64,000 bases of DNA from Flavobacterium rakeshii. Its GTDB lineage: Bacteria > Bacteroidota > Bacteroidia > Flavobacteriales > Flavobacteriaceae. Positions 54,693 through 63,913 of the stretch are shown one piece after another. The notes under the pieces were generated by a model. The model was not told the DNA's origin. It saw only the letters and a list, made by a program, of their open reading frames with translations, and did no database searches. Each line of letters begins with the position of its first letter. The first letter of the stretch is position 1. The DNA lies in NCBI RefSeq assembly GCF_009741375.1, contig NZ_WOWP01000053.1, positions 110,436 through 174,435 on the forward strand, written 5' to 3'. Position numbers and translations under genes: made by a program.

Positions 54693-56684
54693 ATGATTAG
54701 GTCAATACTTACATTTATTTGCTTAACAGGCATAATTATTACAGGTGAAGCTCAAACCCCTTCACTGGATATGAAGGCTTATGCTGATAGTCTTCAGATA
54801 GTTTTACAAAAAGAAAAAAACGACAGTGTAAAAGCTGCCATAAACCTTCAACTAATAAACTATTGGTTATATAAGGATACCCTGCAGGCACGAAAGCACT
54901 TAGAACAGGGAAAAAAATTAAGCCGTAAATACCCTTACCTTCACGGAATGTCCTACTATTCTGAAGGACTTTATTATTTTAATACCAATATTGAAAAAAG
55001 TATAAGTGCCTACCTAAAGGCTGACACTATTTTAAGCAAACTAAAAACTGCCGATGCCTATAAGGTCCGTTCTAACCTTTGGAATAACATTGCAGTACAT
55101 AAACAGCGGGATGATGATGACAGGGCTCACGTAGATATTTTAATGAATAAGGCAATACCGCTGGCAGAAAAAGCAAAAGACACCGCTACTATGGGGTTTG
55201 AATATGGCGCCGTTGGTATTTCATTCATGAATATGTCTCAGTATGAAAAGGCAATACCTTATTTTAATAAAGCTATAAATGTATTAAAGGGGAAAACAGC
55301 ACAACAGTCACGCCTGGTATCGGCTTATGGAAGAGCTGCCGAAAACTACATTATGCTTGACAGATACCCTGAAGCACGTAATGTATTAGATGAGCTTAAA
55401 ACAGTATTAGATCCTTATCCCGATTCAGAACATCATGCTCTTTATTATATGGCAGAGGGCCTTTATTATCACAAGCTTAAATCTTACGACAAAGCCCTTA
55501 CTTATTTTGATAAAGGAATACAGTCGGCTAACGGTCCTTTAAAAGATTACAGGATTCAGGAAATCAATTTTCAAAAAGCTAAAAGCCTTGTTGCTGCCCA
55601 CAAATATCAAGAAGCCAAACAACTGCTCACACAGTTTCTTAATGATGATGAGGTGATGGATTTTTATGGTAATCGCATAGACACTTATTCCGGGCTTGCT
55701 AAAACCTATGCGGGTCTTGGTGATATGGGACAGGCATATCACTGGCAAAAAGAGTATAGCAGACTTAACGATAGTATAAACGATAGCCGATTAAGACATG
55801 ACATTAATGCTCTCGAAGAAAAATATGACAGCTCGCAAAAAGAAAAAAAGATAGCGCAATTAGAAGCTGAAAACGAAATAAGTAAACTTTCTGCCGAAAA
55901 CAATAAACTTATAAACTGGATTTTAATTGTTGTGAGTTTAGCTTTCCTTGTAATTATACTATTTTCTTTCAGCTATTATAAAAAGGATAAAAAACTTGCC
56001 ATTGAGAAAGAAAGTAATTATCAAATCCAGTTAGGTAAATTAAAACAGGAACAACAGTTAATGGCAACACAGGCTATGCTTGAGGGTGAAGAAAGCGAAC
56101 GAAAACGTATGGCTCGCGACTTACATGACGGACTAGGCGGTATTCTGGCCGGTGTACGAATGAACCTCTCTGAAGTGGAATCCAGACTTACACTAACGTT
56201 TCAAAATGAAATGGAACGTATTATATCAAACGTAGATAAATCCCTTACTGAATTAAGAAGAATTGCTCACAATCTTATGCCCGAATCATTATTACGCCTG
56301 GGGCTAGATGGCGCTCTTGACGACCTTTGTAAATCATACCAGTCATCAGATTTACAGGTAAATTACCAGTCTTTTGATATAGAAACGAATATTACAAACA
56401 CCAACCAGCTTACTATATACCGAATTGTACAGGAACTTCTTAACAATGCCTTACGCCACAGTAATGCAACCGAAGTGATGGTACAATGCAGTCAAAATGA
56501 AAACAACTTCTTTATCACCGTTGAAGATAATGGCAAAGGTTTTGACTCTCAAAATCCTGAAAACAAAAAAGGATTAGGGTTAACAAACCTTCAGCACCGT
56601 GTAGGCTCCATGAACGGAAGCATAGAAATAAACTCTGGTGAAAACGAAGGGACAATAATAAATATAGAGCTTTATGTTGGATAG
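54693..56684 (+). CDS. TPR sensor histidine kinase (HisKA_3)
   Basis: The protein has 663 residues. A signal peptide is followed by TPR repeats (about 30-390; GISFMNMSQYEKAIPYFNKAINVL is one), a membrane helix near 409-429 (LIVVSLAFLVIILFSFSYY), a coiled coil, the H-box with H478 (MARDLHDGLGGILAGVR) and a HATPase (DNGKGFDSQ, KGLGLTNLQHRV). Its gene overlaps the response regulator by 11 nt. Domain layout differs from the kinase at 45478 only in the sensor part. Confidence 0.92.
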   Translation: MIRSILTFICLTGIIITGEAQTPSLDMKAYADSLQIVLQKEKNDSVKAAINLQLINYWLYKDTLQARKHLEQGKKLSRKYPYLHGMSYYSEGLYYFNTNIEKSISAYLKADTILSKLKTADAYKVRSNLWNNIAVHKQRDDDDRAHVDILMNKAIPLAEKAKDTATMGFEYGAVGISFMNMSQYEKAIPYFNKAINVLKGKTAQQSRLVSAYGRAAENYIMLDRYPEARNVLDELKTVLDPYPDSEHHALYYMAEGLYYHKLKSYDKALTYFDKGIQSANGPLKDYRIQEINFQKAKSLVAAHKYQEAKQLLTQFLNDDEVMDFYGNRIDTYSGLAKTYAGLGDMGQAYHWQKEYSRLNDSINDSRLRHDINALEEKYDSSQKEKKIAQLEAENEISKLSAENNKLINWILIVVSLAFLVIILFSFSYYKKDKKLAIEKESNYQIQLGKLKQEQQLMATQAMLEGEESERKRMARDLHDGLGGILAGVRMNLSEVESRLTLTFQNEMERIISNVDKSLTELRRIAHNLMPESLLRLGLDGALDDLCKSYQSSDLQVNYQSFDIETNITNTNQLTIYRIVQELLNNALRHSNATEVMVQCSQNENNFFITVEDNGKGFDSQNPENKKGLGLTNLQHRVGSMNGSIEINSGENEGTIINIELYVG

Positions 56685-57309
56685 GAAAATATCGGTCATT
56701 ATAATTGATGATCACCCTATTGTTATAGAAGGACTTAAGTCCCTTCTAAACGGGAATCCTGAAATAGATATCACTGGTACCTTTACTACCGGTAAAGAAG
56801 CCGTTTTATTGCTAAAAAAGGAATACCCGGATATTATTTTACTTGATATTAACCTGCCTGATGTAAATGGCATTGATTTGTGCAGGGAAATAAAAACTTT
56901 GGTTCCCGAAGCTAAAATACTGGCATTAAGTAACCATACCGAACGTAACATTATTTTACAGATGCTAAGCAATGGCGCCAATGGTTATCTGCTTAAAAAT
57001 ATTTCCCGACAGGAGCTACTAAAAGCTATCAATGCTGTCAGAAATGGAGAGATATACTTTAGTAGTGAAATCAACGAAATAATAGCTAAACCTACACGAT
57101 ATGAATTGCAGGGCATACCTAAGTTAACAAAAAGAGAGCAACAGGTGCTTGACCTGATTGCAGAAGGTAAAACTACTCAGGAAATGGGAGACCAACTCAA
57201 TGTTAGCCCACTTACTATTGAGACCCACCGCAGGAATCTTCATTATAAGTTCAAGGTTAAAAATGCTGCCGAATTGATAATGGCTGCTACACGATGTAAA
57301 TTATTATAA
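56674..57309 (+). CDS. NarL/LuxR-type response regulator
   Basis: The protein has 211 residues. The receiver has D12-D13 and D58 (IILLDINLPD). The C-terminal LuxR helix-turn-helix is LTKREQQVLDLIAEGKTTQEMGDQLNVSPLTIETHRRNL, split over two helices. The start codon lies inside the kinase gene. Target genes are unknown; the divergent lipoprotein gene is a candidate. Confidence 0.93.
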   Translation: MLDRKISVIIIDDHPIVIEGLKSLLNGNPEIDITGTFTTGKEAVLLLKKEYPDIILLDINLPDVNGIDLCREIKTLVPEAKILALSNHTERNIILQMLSNGANGYLLKNISRQELLKAINAVRNGEIYFSSEINEIIAKPTRYELQGIPKLTKREQQVLDLIAEGKTTQEMGDQLNVSPLTIETHRRNLHYKFKVKNAAELIMAATRCKLL

Positions 57310-57462
57310 TAACCAATAATGTTAATATTTTATTCAAAATAAAATTAAAATACAGTTAAGGATAGTTAAAAGTACACCAACAAAAGAAAGCTTGGTTGTA
57401 CATTTATATCTATTTTTTTTTGATTGGATTTCTTAGTTAGCTTAAACAGATGACTTATCGTT

Positions 57463-57915
57463 CTATAATCCAAACTGTCTTAAATGATGATCGGTGTGTT
57501 TATAAACTAAAACACCAATTTGCTCCTTTGTCATCTTCCCAAAGAAATCATGAACAAATTTTAGGTTATCATAATTCTTATATGAATTTATTAAGTCAAT
57601 CCATTTATTCTTTTCAAACTCAAAATCTCCTTCAAGTTCTTTTACTTTGAACTCTTCTGAAGTTGGAATATTTTTATCAAAAGGTTTTTCATTCTTTATC
57701 ATACTTTTCAAAGCGATTTTTCCAAATATTTTTCCCATAAAAGTTTGTTTATAATTATGAGCTTCTGTACCAAGAATCCATCCATTCCAATAGGAATTAT
57801 GTTTAAGCATTTGAAAAACGTTCATTTTTCCCCATTTCGCTTTATGATCTTCACTGATCTGCTCAATTCGGTTTATTAGCTCTTCTCTGGTATTTTGATT
57901 AAAAATTGTTTTCAT
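57463..57915 (-). CDS. DinB-superfamily DUF1569-like protein
   Basis: The protein has 150 residues. It has metal-ligand-type histidines in QMLKHNSYWN and KHTDHHLRQFG, the arrangement of the DinB/YfiT/DUF1569 four-helix fold. The start at 57915 gives the family-typical MKTIF; a longer frame begins at 57936. It overlaps the NTF2-like gene by 17 nt. Confidence 0.75.
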   Translation of the reverse strand: MKTIFNQNTREELINRIEQISEDHKAKWGKMNVFQMLKHNSYWNGWILGTEAHNYKQTFMGKIFGKIALKSMIKNEKPFDKNIPTSEEFKVKELEGDFEFEKNKWIDLINSYKNYDNLKFVHDFFGKMTKEQIGVLVYKHTDHHLRQFGL

Positions 57916-58303
57916 TTGATATTTGTTTAATCTCAATACAATAAGTGGTTATCGTTTTTATTTTTTCGCCTTTAGCACTTTGAAATACATAAAATTCTGA
58001 AAAAGCATATTTTTTTACGTTATGTAATTTTATTAACCCACTAACGGCACCTTCTTTTCCATGAGATAAAATATGGTCAATAATTAACTCATCAGCTTCT
58101 TCATGTCTTATTTTTTTCAATTCTTCTATAAATCGTTCTTTACCCTCAATTTCTCTATGACCAATAATATTCCAAACAATGTCATCTGTTATCTTTTCAA
58201 TTAAAAATTTAATATTTCCTTTAGCAAAAGCAATATTAAATTCCATTAGGAAATTCATTTTTGGTGAGTTTCCACAATTTGCACTCGATATAATTTTTGT
58301 CAT
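57899..58303 (-). CDS. SnoaL/NTF2-like small protein
   Basis: The protein has 134 residues. The pattern IAFAKGNIKFLIEKITDDIVWNIIGHREIEGKERF is typical of the SnoaL-like NTF2 fold, with an internal cavity. No catalytic role can be assigned. The overlap with the DinB-like gene suggests coupled expression. Confidence 0.75.
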   Translation of the reverse strand: MTKIISSANCGNSPKMNFLMEFNIAFAKGNIKFLIEKITDDIVWNIIGHREIEGKERFIEELKKIRHEEADELIIDHILSHGKEGAVSGLIKLHNVKKYAFSEFYVFQSAKGEKIKTITTYCIEIKQISNENNF

Positions 58304-58441
58304 TAAGAAGCTGATTTTAATATACGTCTCAATTTTCGGTTTCGATTGAAATTCCTACGTAATATCCAATTGAAACTTAAAAGTACCTTAAAATGAAAAG
58401 AATAACAAAAAATAACCGTAGAATAATTCTTAAAAAACAAT

Positions 58442-58600
58442 GCGACTAAAGCTGTAAAGCTAACCGAACTTTCTTATGAAAACGGTTTTGCAGACCAATC
58501 TCATTTTATAAGGGAAATTAAAATTTTTACCGGTACTAGTCCAAAAGATTTTTTAAAGGGAAAAGATAAGTTTATCAGTAATCTTTTTGATTTAAAATAA
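58442..58600 (+). pseudogene. C-terminal relic of an AraC regulator
   Basis: Fifty-two residues read LTELSYENGFADQSHFIREIKIFTGTSPKDFLK before a TAA (58598-58600), the last helix-turn-helix of an AraC protein. No start or N-terminal part is found upstream. Confidence 0.7.
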
Positions 58601-58795
58601 ATTATAAATTTATTCTAAATCAAATCCTCTATTAAAAAGTTCGACATTAATCCTGTTTACTCAACTTGCAAGAATAAAAGTAACTGCGTTGATTTGAGAT
58701 AAACTAACTAATGTAGTAGGAGACCATCTAAATTAATTTAGTCCTTCACAACGATTTATACCTCCTCCTATTTTATCGTTTTTTAAACACCTCCA

Positions 58796-58950
58796 TAAAT
58801 TAGCAAATTAGCTCTTTTTCAATCAAAAATATTTTATATTTGTAGTCTAACCAGCAACCCTTCGCCGGTATATCTTTGAAAATCAAACAAATGGTTTGTT
58901 TGTGATGTTTGTCGATATTTGGATAAAAACTGTACCCTATTTGTACCTCC
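58796..58950 (+). repeat. Dispersed structured repeat, copy R3
   Basis: It has the same core as R1, R2 and R4: the TTAGCAAATTAGC start, -7 element TATATTTG, CCAGC and the CAAACAAA-tgg-TTTGTTTG palindrome, ending at GTACCTCC (58942). It lacks the 280-bp extension found in R2 and R4. Further right, 59096-59222 is distantly similar to the DNA after R2 (24472-24597), so R2 and R3 may have had a common longer element. Confidence 0.7.
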
Positions 58951-59235
58951 TTTAATTCTTTGGATAAAGTGGAACTCAAAGATAATGATAAGTCAAACAA
59001 AAGCATAGTATAAACCCTCAATTTGACGATCTAAATAGTCCTATTACATTTCTAAATCACATTAAGGGATTAACTGAAATAAAGGGTAAATCTAAGCTTA
59101 AAATATGCTGCCTGAAGAATGTTCGATTTTGGATAGCAGTGACCTTTTGTATTCATCAAATAAAGATTTTAAAAACTAAAGGTAAGACATATATGGAAAT
59201 GCGACAGAACCGGAAAAGGTGGTAAAAGAAAAATG

Positions 59236-61899
59236 TTAGAATCTAAATTTAACTGTTAACAATACATACCTAGGCAATAACCTATAAGAATTTGTTGAAT
59301 ATCCAATATCACTAATGTTATAACTGGTAAAAGTATTAGTATTAAACAAATTACGACCGTCTAATCCTATTGATGTATTTTTGTTATCAAAACTATATAG
59401 AGCGCTTAGATCAGTAAAAAAATAATTGCTGTAACTATCAAGTCCTCCAAAATTATAATGCTCAGATTTAAGTTTAATATTTAAATTTTCATTTATTACA
59501 TATTTTAAATCCAGATAACTATACTTAGATGTATTACGAAATATATTATCTGATTTTACTTGTGAAAAATTCCATTGTGTTGAAAAATGAAAATTGAATG
59601 AAGACTTGAAATTACTTGTCCAACCTAATGTAAAAGTTTGAATATATAAGATGTTTTTTCTCAAATCAGACTCATTAAATTGATTATAATACAATAACCT
59701 TCCAAGATTTCCTCCAAACCTTACTGTTCCTTTTAATTTTCTCACAATGTAATGCGAACTAAATTTTGCAGAAATTCTATTCCCTCCCTGCATTAAAAAA
59801 GCATTGGATAAAGAACTATTTTGTTCAAGCTGACTACTATAAGATATAACATCGTTTTGTTTAGAATAATCTAATCCGACAGAAAACTGATAACGATTAA
59901 GATAATGTTTTGTAGTATAATCAATACCGGCGTTACTTTCATCCAATTGATTAAAATAACCTAACCCTTTATTAAAACTATGTGAGGATCTAAATAGATA
60001 AGAATTATTAACCTGTAACAGGCTATTGTTATTAATGTTATGACTATAAGAAGCACTAAGCACATCATTAGGAGCTACTTGCCATGAAGCACTAACTGCA
60101 GGATTAACAATAAAAGGAGTTTGTGTGGTTGAAAGTTTATTATCCGTGTAATAATTTTCAAACTTATTGAAAATCTGATGTACATTTACTGATCCATTTA
60201 TTGAAAAATTATTGAATTTTAGAGTATAGCCATTAAGAAGATATAAATCGCCGACCCTATAAAATATATCTGATTGAAAATCCTGTGGATTTATAGTACT
60301 CGTATCTGTAAATAAACTAAACCGGGTCATAAGATTATCTTCATTATGATCATATCCTATAACAAAACTAATCAAATCGTTATTTTTTTGCTTTGATCTA
60401 AAATCTATCTGAAACCCTCCGTACATTCTGCTACTTTTTATGTCATTTCCTACACTGTTAACGTTTTCATAAAGAAAGAGGTCACCTAATAAATAATCAT
60501 TTATACCATAATTTTGAGGTAATCTATCGGTAAGAAAATGGGCTTTAAATAATGCTACATTGCGATCATTCCATTTATAGGTATAAGTAGTTTTTTGATC
60601 AAAATAGGTATTTCTGGTTTCAAGATTTTCTTTAGTACTACGATTGTTAAAAGTATAGTCGTTTACGTACTTTGTTTTCCCTGCATTTAAAGTAGTAGAT
60701 GATTTTAGCATTTGCTTTTCTGAAATATCATACGTAAGTAATGCATTTAAGTAACTCCTTTGTAATTTATTTGAAGAATTATTTATCTCATTATTTTCAA
60801 AATAAGTCCCTTCAAAATCAGTAACTGAAATTGATTGTTGAAAAAACGATTGTTCATCAAATCCCAAAAAACCAATTAGTTTTAATCTTAATTTATCACT
60901 AAGTGGAAAAATTGTGCTCAATGTTGCTGTTTCGGCATTATTAAAACGTATACGGTCTTCTCCTAATTGAGAAGAGCCAATATTTAAGTTCATTACTTTA
61001 ACAGCACGATATTCTTGCCCTATACTTTCAAGGTCTACATTGTTTGAAACCATAGCATCTACTTTGCCCGCTTTATCTAAACCAGCATTATTAAATGATG
61101 TGGTTAAAAATGTTTTATATTTCTTAGCAAAATGCATAAGATTTGCTTCAGCAATATACCGGTCCTTATTACCATAACCTACTTCAACATTACCAAACCA
61201 TAAATGTTTATATTCGTCCTGTAATGTAAGATTGAGTGCAATACCATCACTATCTTCTATACCTTTAAGCAACCTGTTATTAGAATAATTTTTTAATACC
61301 TGTACTTTGTCTAGCGGCTTATTAGGCATGTTTTTAGTAAGAATAGAGTAACCTTTATTGAAAAGATCATCACCATCTATCATCACTTTTTCTATAGGTC
61401 TATTGTTGTAATTAATCGTACCGTCATTCAATACGGTTATACCTGGAATATTTCTAAGAAGATCTTCAACCACCACTTCTGTCCCATTGCTAAATGCTTT
61501 AGCGTCAAAAGATAATGTATCACCACGCAATGCTATAGGCTTTTCATGTTCTATAACAATTTCCTTTAGCTCATTACTACTTAGCTCCAGTTTAAAGTTT
61601 TGTAATTGTTTTTTGCCATTAATAAGTACTACTTCACAACTTTTTTTTTTATACCCAAGATAATTGGCTTCAAGGATATAATTTCCCGCTTCAGTTTTTA
61701 TAATATAATATCCTTTAACATCTGTAGTAGCATAAGTAATTATTTTACCATCAGTATTCTTGAGAACAACAGAAGCACCAGGTAATATCACGTTGGTTGT
61801 ATCGCTAATACTACCCTCAATATAAGCCTGAGATAAAGCAAAAAGCGGGAAAAAAAAAATAATTATAATAAAAATATGCTGTAATCTTATTCTTCCCAT
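59236..61899 (-). CDS. TonB-dependent-receptor-like outer-membrane beta-barrel
   Basis: The protein has 887 residues. A signal peptide (PLFALSQ) precedes a carboxypeptidase-regulatory-like domain (IEGSISDTTNVILPGASVVLKN) at 27-110, a plug-like domain (VVVEDLLRNIPGITVLNDGTINYNNRPI) near 140-220, and a long beta-barrel ending in phenylalanine (LLTVKFRF). No TonB box is obvious. It overlaps the GLPGLI gene by 13 nt and is the last gene of a three-gene operon. Confidence 0.9.
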   Translation of the reverse strand: MGRIRLQHIFIIIIFFFPLFALSQAYIEGSISDTTNVILPGASVVLKNTDGKIITYATTDVKGYYIIKTEAGNYILEANYLGYKKKSCEVVLINGKKQLQNFKLELSSNELKEIVIEHEKPIALRGDTLSFDAKAFSNGTEVVVEDLLRNIPGITVLNDGTINYNNRPIEKVMIDGDDLFNKGYSILTKNMPNKPLDKVQVLKNYSNNRLLKGIEDSDGIALNLTLQDEYKHLWFGNVEVGYGNKDRYIAEANLMHFAKKYKTFLTTSFNNAGLDKAGKVDAMVSNNVDLESIGQEYRAVKVMNLNIGSSQLGEDRIRFNNAETATLSTIFPLSDKLRLKLIGFLGFDEQSFFQQSISVTDFEGTYFENNEINNSSNKLQRSYLNALLTYDISEKQMLKSSTTLNAGKTKYVNDYTFNNRSTKENLETRNTYFDQKTTYTYKWNDRNVALFKAHFLTDRLPQNYGINDYLLGDLFLYENVNSVGNDIKSSRMYGGFQIDFRSKQKNNDLISFVIGYDHNEDNLMTRFSLFTDTSTINPQDFQSDIFYRVGDLYLLNGYTLKFNNFSINGSVNVHQIFNKFENYYTDNKLSTTQTPFIVNPAVSASWQVAPNDVLSASYSHNINNNSLLQVNNSYLFRSSHSFNKGLGYFNQLDESNAGIDYTTKHYLNRYQFSVGLDYSKQNDVISYSSQLEQNSSLSNAFLMQGGNRISAKFSSHYIVRKLKGTVRFGGNLGRLLYYNQFNESDLRKNILYIQTFTLGWTSNFKSSFNFHFSTQWNFSQVKSDNIFRNTSKYSYLDLKYVINENLNIKLKSEHYNFGGLDSYSNYFFTDLSALYSFDNKNTSIGLDGRNLFNTNTFTSYNISDIGYSTNSYRLLPRYVLLTVKFRF

Positions 61900-62666
61900 T
61901 CGTATTTTAGTTCAGGACCAGAACGTGGTATTTTTACATCCTCAAATGTAGCTCCCGAATTTTCACTATTTAATTCTTTAGATAAATTTTCAAAAGCTTC
62001 TGTTCTTATTTCTAAAAAGTGCTTGTATGTAATAGGTTTTTTATTTCTGGTTTTTACGAGTTTATCAAAATCTTCAGATAAAAGAGCATTTTCTGCATTA
62101 ATAATTTTTACAGCCTTATAGCTAACTTGGTGCTTCTCATCAACAGCTTCAATTATAAGGCCTGGCAGTCCGTGAAGCTTCCAAGGACCAAATGGCAAAG
62201 GTATATCTGGTGTAAACCAAACTTTCCAGTTCCTTCCCCTATATTTTGTTGTTGCCATTATGCAGTTATAACCTTCAATTATTTTATTTTCATTACTTAT
62301 ATCCCATTTAAAATCATGATAAATATCTTCAACTAAAAAATTATTTTTCATAATAAAATCAAAAAATAACATTTGTTTTTTTAGGGTATTTATCATTAAA
62401 TATTTCCCTGAAAACTTTTTAACTTTATTTGGGTCTGATGCTTTAAAGTCCTTATTATCCAAAGGCCTATCATAGAATTCAACATCATCATACACTTTAT
62501 TTACCGCAACATTACTATTTGCATACAATGTAGTATAGGATGATGTATACTCTTTCAAGTCAGGTATTTCCTGGAGTTCTTGATATTCTACTTCTACAGC
62601 TATTTTTTTTTGAGCTAAACAGAAAGAAGTACTAATTAATAAAATTATAATGCTTGTTAATTTCAT
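61887..62666 (-). CDS. GLPGLI-family secreted protein
   Basis: The protein has 259 residues with a signal peptide (LISTSFCLAQ). The family motif GPWKLHGLPGLIIEA is present near residues 160-175, with the associated NCIMATTKYRGRNWKVWFTP. The function of this family is unknown; genes are usually next to TonB-type receptors, as here. It overlaps the barrel gene and follows the small secreted protein by 65 nt. Confidence 0.9.
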   Translation of the reverse strand: MKLTSIIILLISTSFCLAQKKIAVEVEYQELQEIPDLKEYTSSYTTLYANSNVAVNKVYDDVEFYDRPLDNKDFKASDPNKVKKFSGKYLMINTLKKQMLFFDFIMKNNFLVEDIYHDFKWDISNENKIIEGYNCIMATTKYRGRNWKVWFTPDIPLPFGPWKLHGLPGLIIEAVDEKHQVSYKAVKIINAENALLSEDFDKLVKTRNKKPITYKHFLEIRTEAFENLSKELNSENSGATFEDVKIPRSGPELKYEWEE

Positions 62667-62731
62667 AAAATATTGTGATATAAAAAAGTAATAGGGAATA
62701 TAACATCCCTATTACCATTTCTTTTTTTAAA

Positions 62732-63037
62732 TTATTTTGGTGCTGCGTAACTGGCGCTAGCCTTAACCTGATAGCTATCACCTAATTTTTTTTGTAACTC
62801 ATCAGATTGACCTTTAACCCAAGTATCACAATCTTCTTTACTACCAATATCATCATTAAAGACAACTTTTAGATCTACTGGGTTTGAACCTTGCCAAATA
62901 ACTAAAGTTCCTGTACATCTTATTGGATCTGCTGTTTCGCTAGTTTTAATTTCTCCGTTTTTATCTATGTTAGAACTAGCGTTTAATGAAACTGATATTA
63001 ACATAAACGCGATTGTTGAATAAATGATTCTTTTCAT
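62732..63037 (-). CDS. Small secreted two-cysteine protein
   Basis: The protein has 101 residues. A signal peptide (TIAFMLISVSLNAS) is followed by a short mature part of about 80 residues with two cysteines (IRCTGTLVIWQG and KEDCDTWVKGQ) that could be disulfide-bonded. The start at 63037 gives a clean signal; a longer frame begins at 63082. It leads the operon with the GLPGLI and barrel genes, so it could be their exported or imported cargo. No family recognised. Confidence 0.7.
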   Translation of the reverse strand: MKRIIYSTIAFMLISVSLNASSNIDKNGEIKTSETADPIRCTGTLVIWQGSNPVDLKVVFNDDIGSKEDCDTWVKGQSDELQKKLGDSYQVKASASYAAPK

Positions 63038-63410
63038 AATTTTCAAATTAAATTTAAATGGTTGATAAGATATATAAAACAAGCTTGTTCAATTTTTAAA
63101 TTCAAACCACATGTAAATCTTAATGAAAAAAATGCTCAACAATGTGAAAAGACATCTTGCTGGATAGTAATAGTTATGATATAAAACTATTCGTTAGAAA
63201 ATTAATACTAAAAATAGATTAATTTAGGCGTGGTATGTGATTACAATAATACAATGTTAAGCCAGTTATAAAAATTTTAAAATACTAAAGTTATGTTAAA
63301 AAAAATTTTTATTAATAGCAAAAACATTTTAATGTTACTGATAATCATTATATTTTTTACTAAAAATCACTCATGACATATAACTGATAACATTCTAGCA
63401 TTAGGTGTAC
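63038..63410. other. Gene-free stretch before R4
   Basis: This is a very AT-rich stretch without a supported gene. It should contain the promoter of the small secreted protein, but no exact TAnnTTTG on the - strand could be fixed. Confidence 0.4.
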
Positions 63411-63856
63411 AAACACCTCCAAAAATTGGCTAATTTGCCCTTTTCAATCAAAAATATTTTATATTTGCGATATAACCAGCAACCCTTCGCTGGTATGTCT
63501 TTGAAAATCAAACAAATGGTTTGTTTGTGATATTTGTCGATATTTGGATAGAAGTTGTACCTCTATTGTACCTAACAGTACTGAAATTCAGCAATCTAAA
63601 GTCTTGCTAATTTCTGCATCGGAAATTAAACGAAGTTTTCAAATATAGAGTTACCTTTTTCAATATTTTATACATATCTATATAAAGTATAATTTTATAC
63701 CTTTGTATATATAGAATTTAGTGTTCTTGAATAGTCGGATAATTAGCTTTTGCTACCAATATATAATCTGTGGCAAAATCGTGGCAATTTTATTTACTGG
63801 ATTTGCATTTGCAGGAATGACGCGGGTTTGAGCGACTAAGTTCGAATCCTGCTCTC
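63411..63856 (+). repeat. Dispersed structured repeat, long copy R4
   Basis: The copy begins ACACCTCC and has the internal promoter TATATTTG (near 63470-63477). It then has the hairpins shared with R1-R3 and the 280-bp extension shared with R2, including AATTTC/GAAATT, AGCAA/TTGCT and a second -7-like TACCTTTG near 63700. R2 similarity ends at CCTGCTCT (63855). Here that end runs straight into a tRNA-like 3' end and a terminator. Confidence 0.72.
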
Positions 63857-63863
63857 CCCACCA
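63841..63863 (+). other. tRNA 3'-end-like sequence, possible attachment site
   Basis: TTCGAATCCTGC is followed by TCTCCCC, A and CCA, the layout of a T-loop, T-stem 3' strand, acceptor 3' strand, discriminator and CCA. GCGGG at 63822-63826 could pair with CCTGC but is separated by extra bases. No GGGGAGA 5' acceptor strand lies 70-90 bp upstream, so this is not a whole tRNA gene. It could be a displaced tRNA end left by an integration. Confidence 0.5.
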
Positions 63864-63869
63864 AAAATT

Positions 63870-63896
63870 AAAAGCCTGCAATTTTTGCAGGCTTTT
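63870..63896 (+). terminator. Strong intrinsic terminator after R4
   Basis: AAAAGCCTGCA and TGCAGGCTTTT form an 11-bp stem with a 5-nt loop, followed by a T-run. It lies 6 nt after the CCA of the tRNA-like end. Confidence 0.88.
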
Positions 63897-63913
63897 TTTA
63901 TATCCTTGTCTCG

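Noticed and set aside
9533..63856. CRISPR array or integron attC sites for the R1-R4 repeats
   Set aside because: Copies are 150-480 bp long, four in number and tens of kilobases apart, without regular spacers. No cas genes or integron integrase are visible.
63788..63863. A complete tRNA gene at the end of R4
   Set aside because: The T-loop, 3' acceptor strand and CCA are present, but no 5' acceptor strand, D-arm or anticodon arm can be built from the preceding 75-90 bases.
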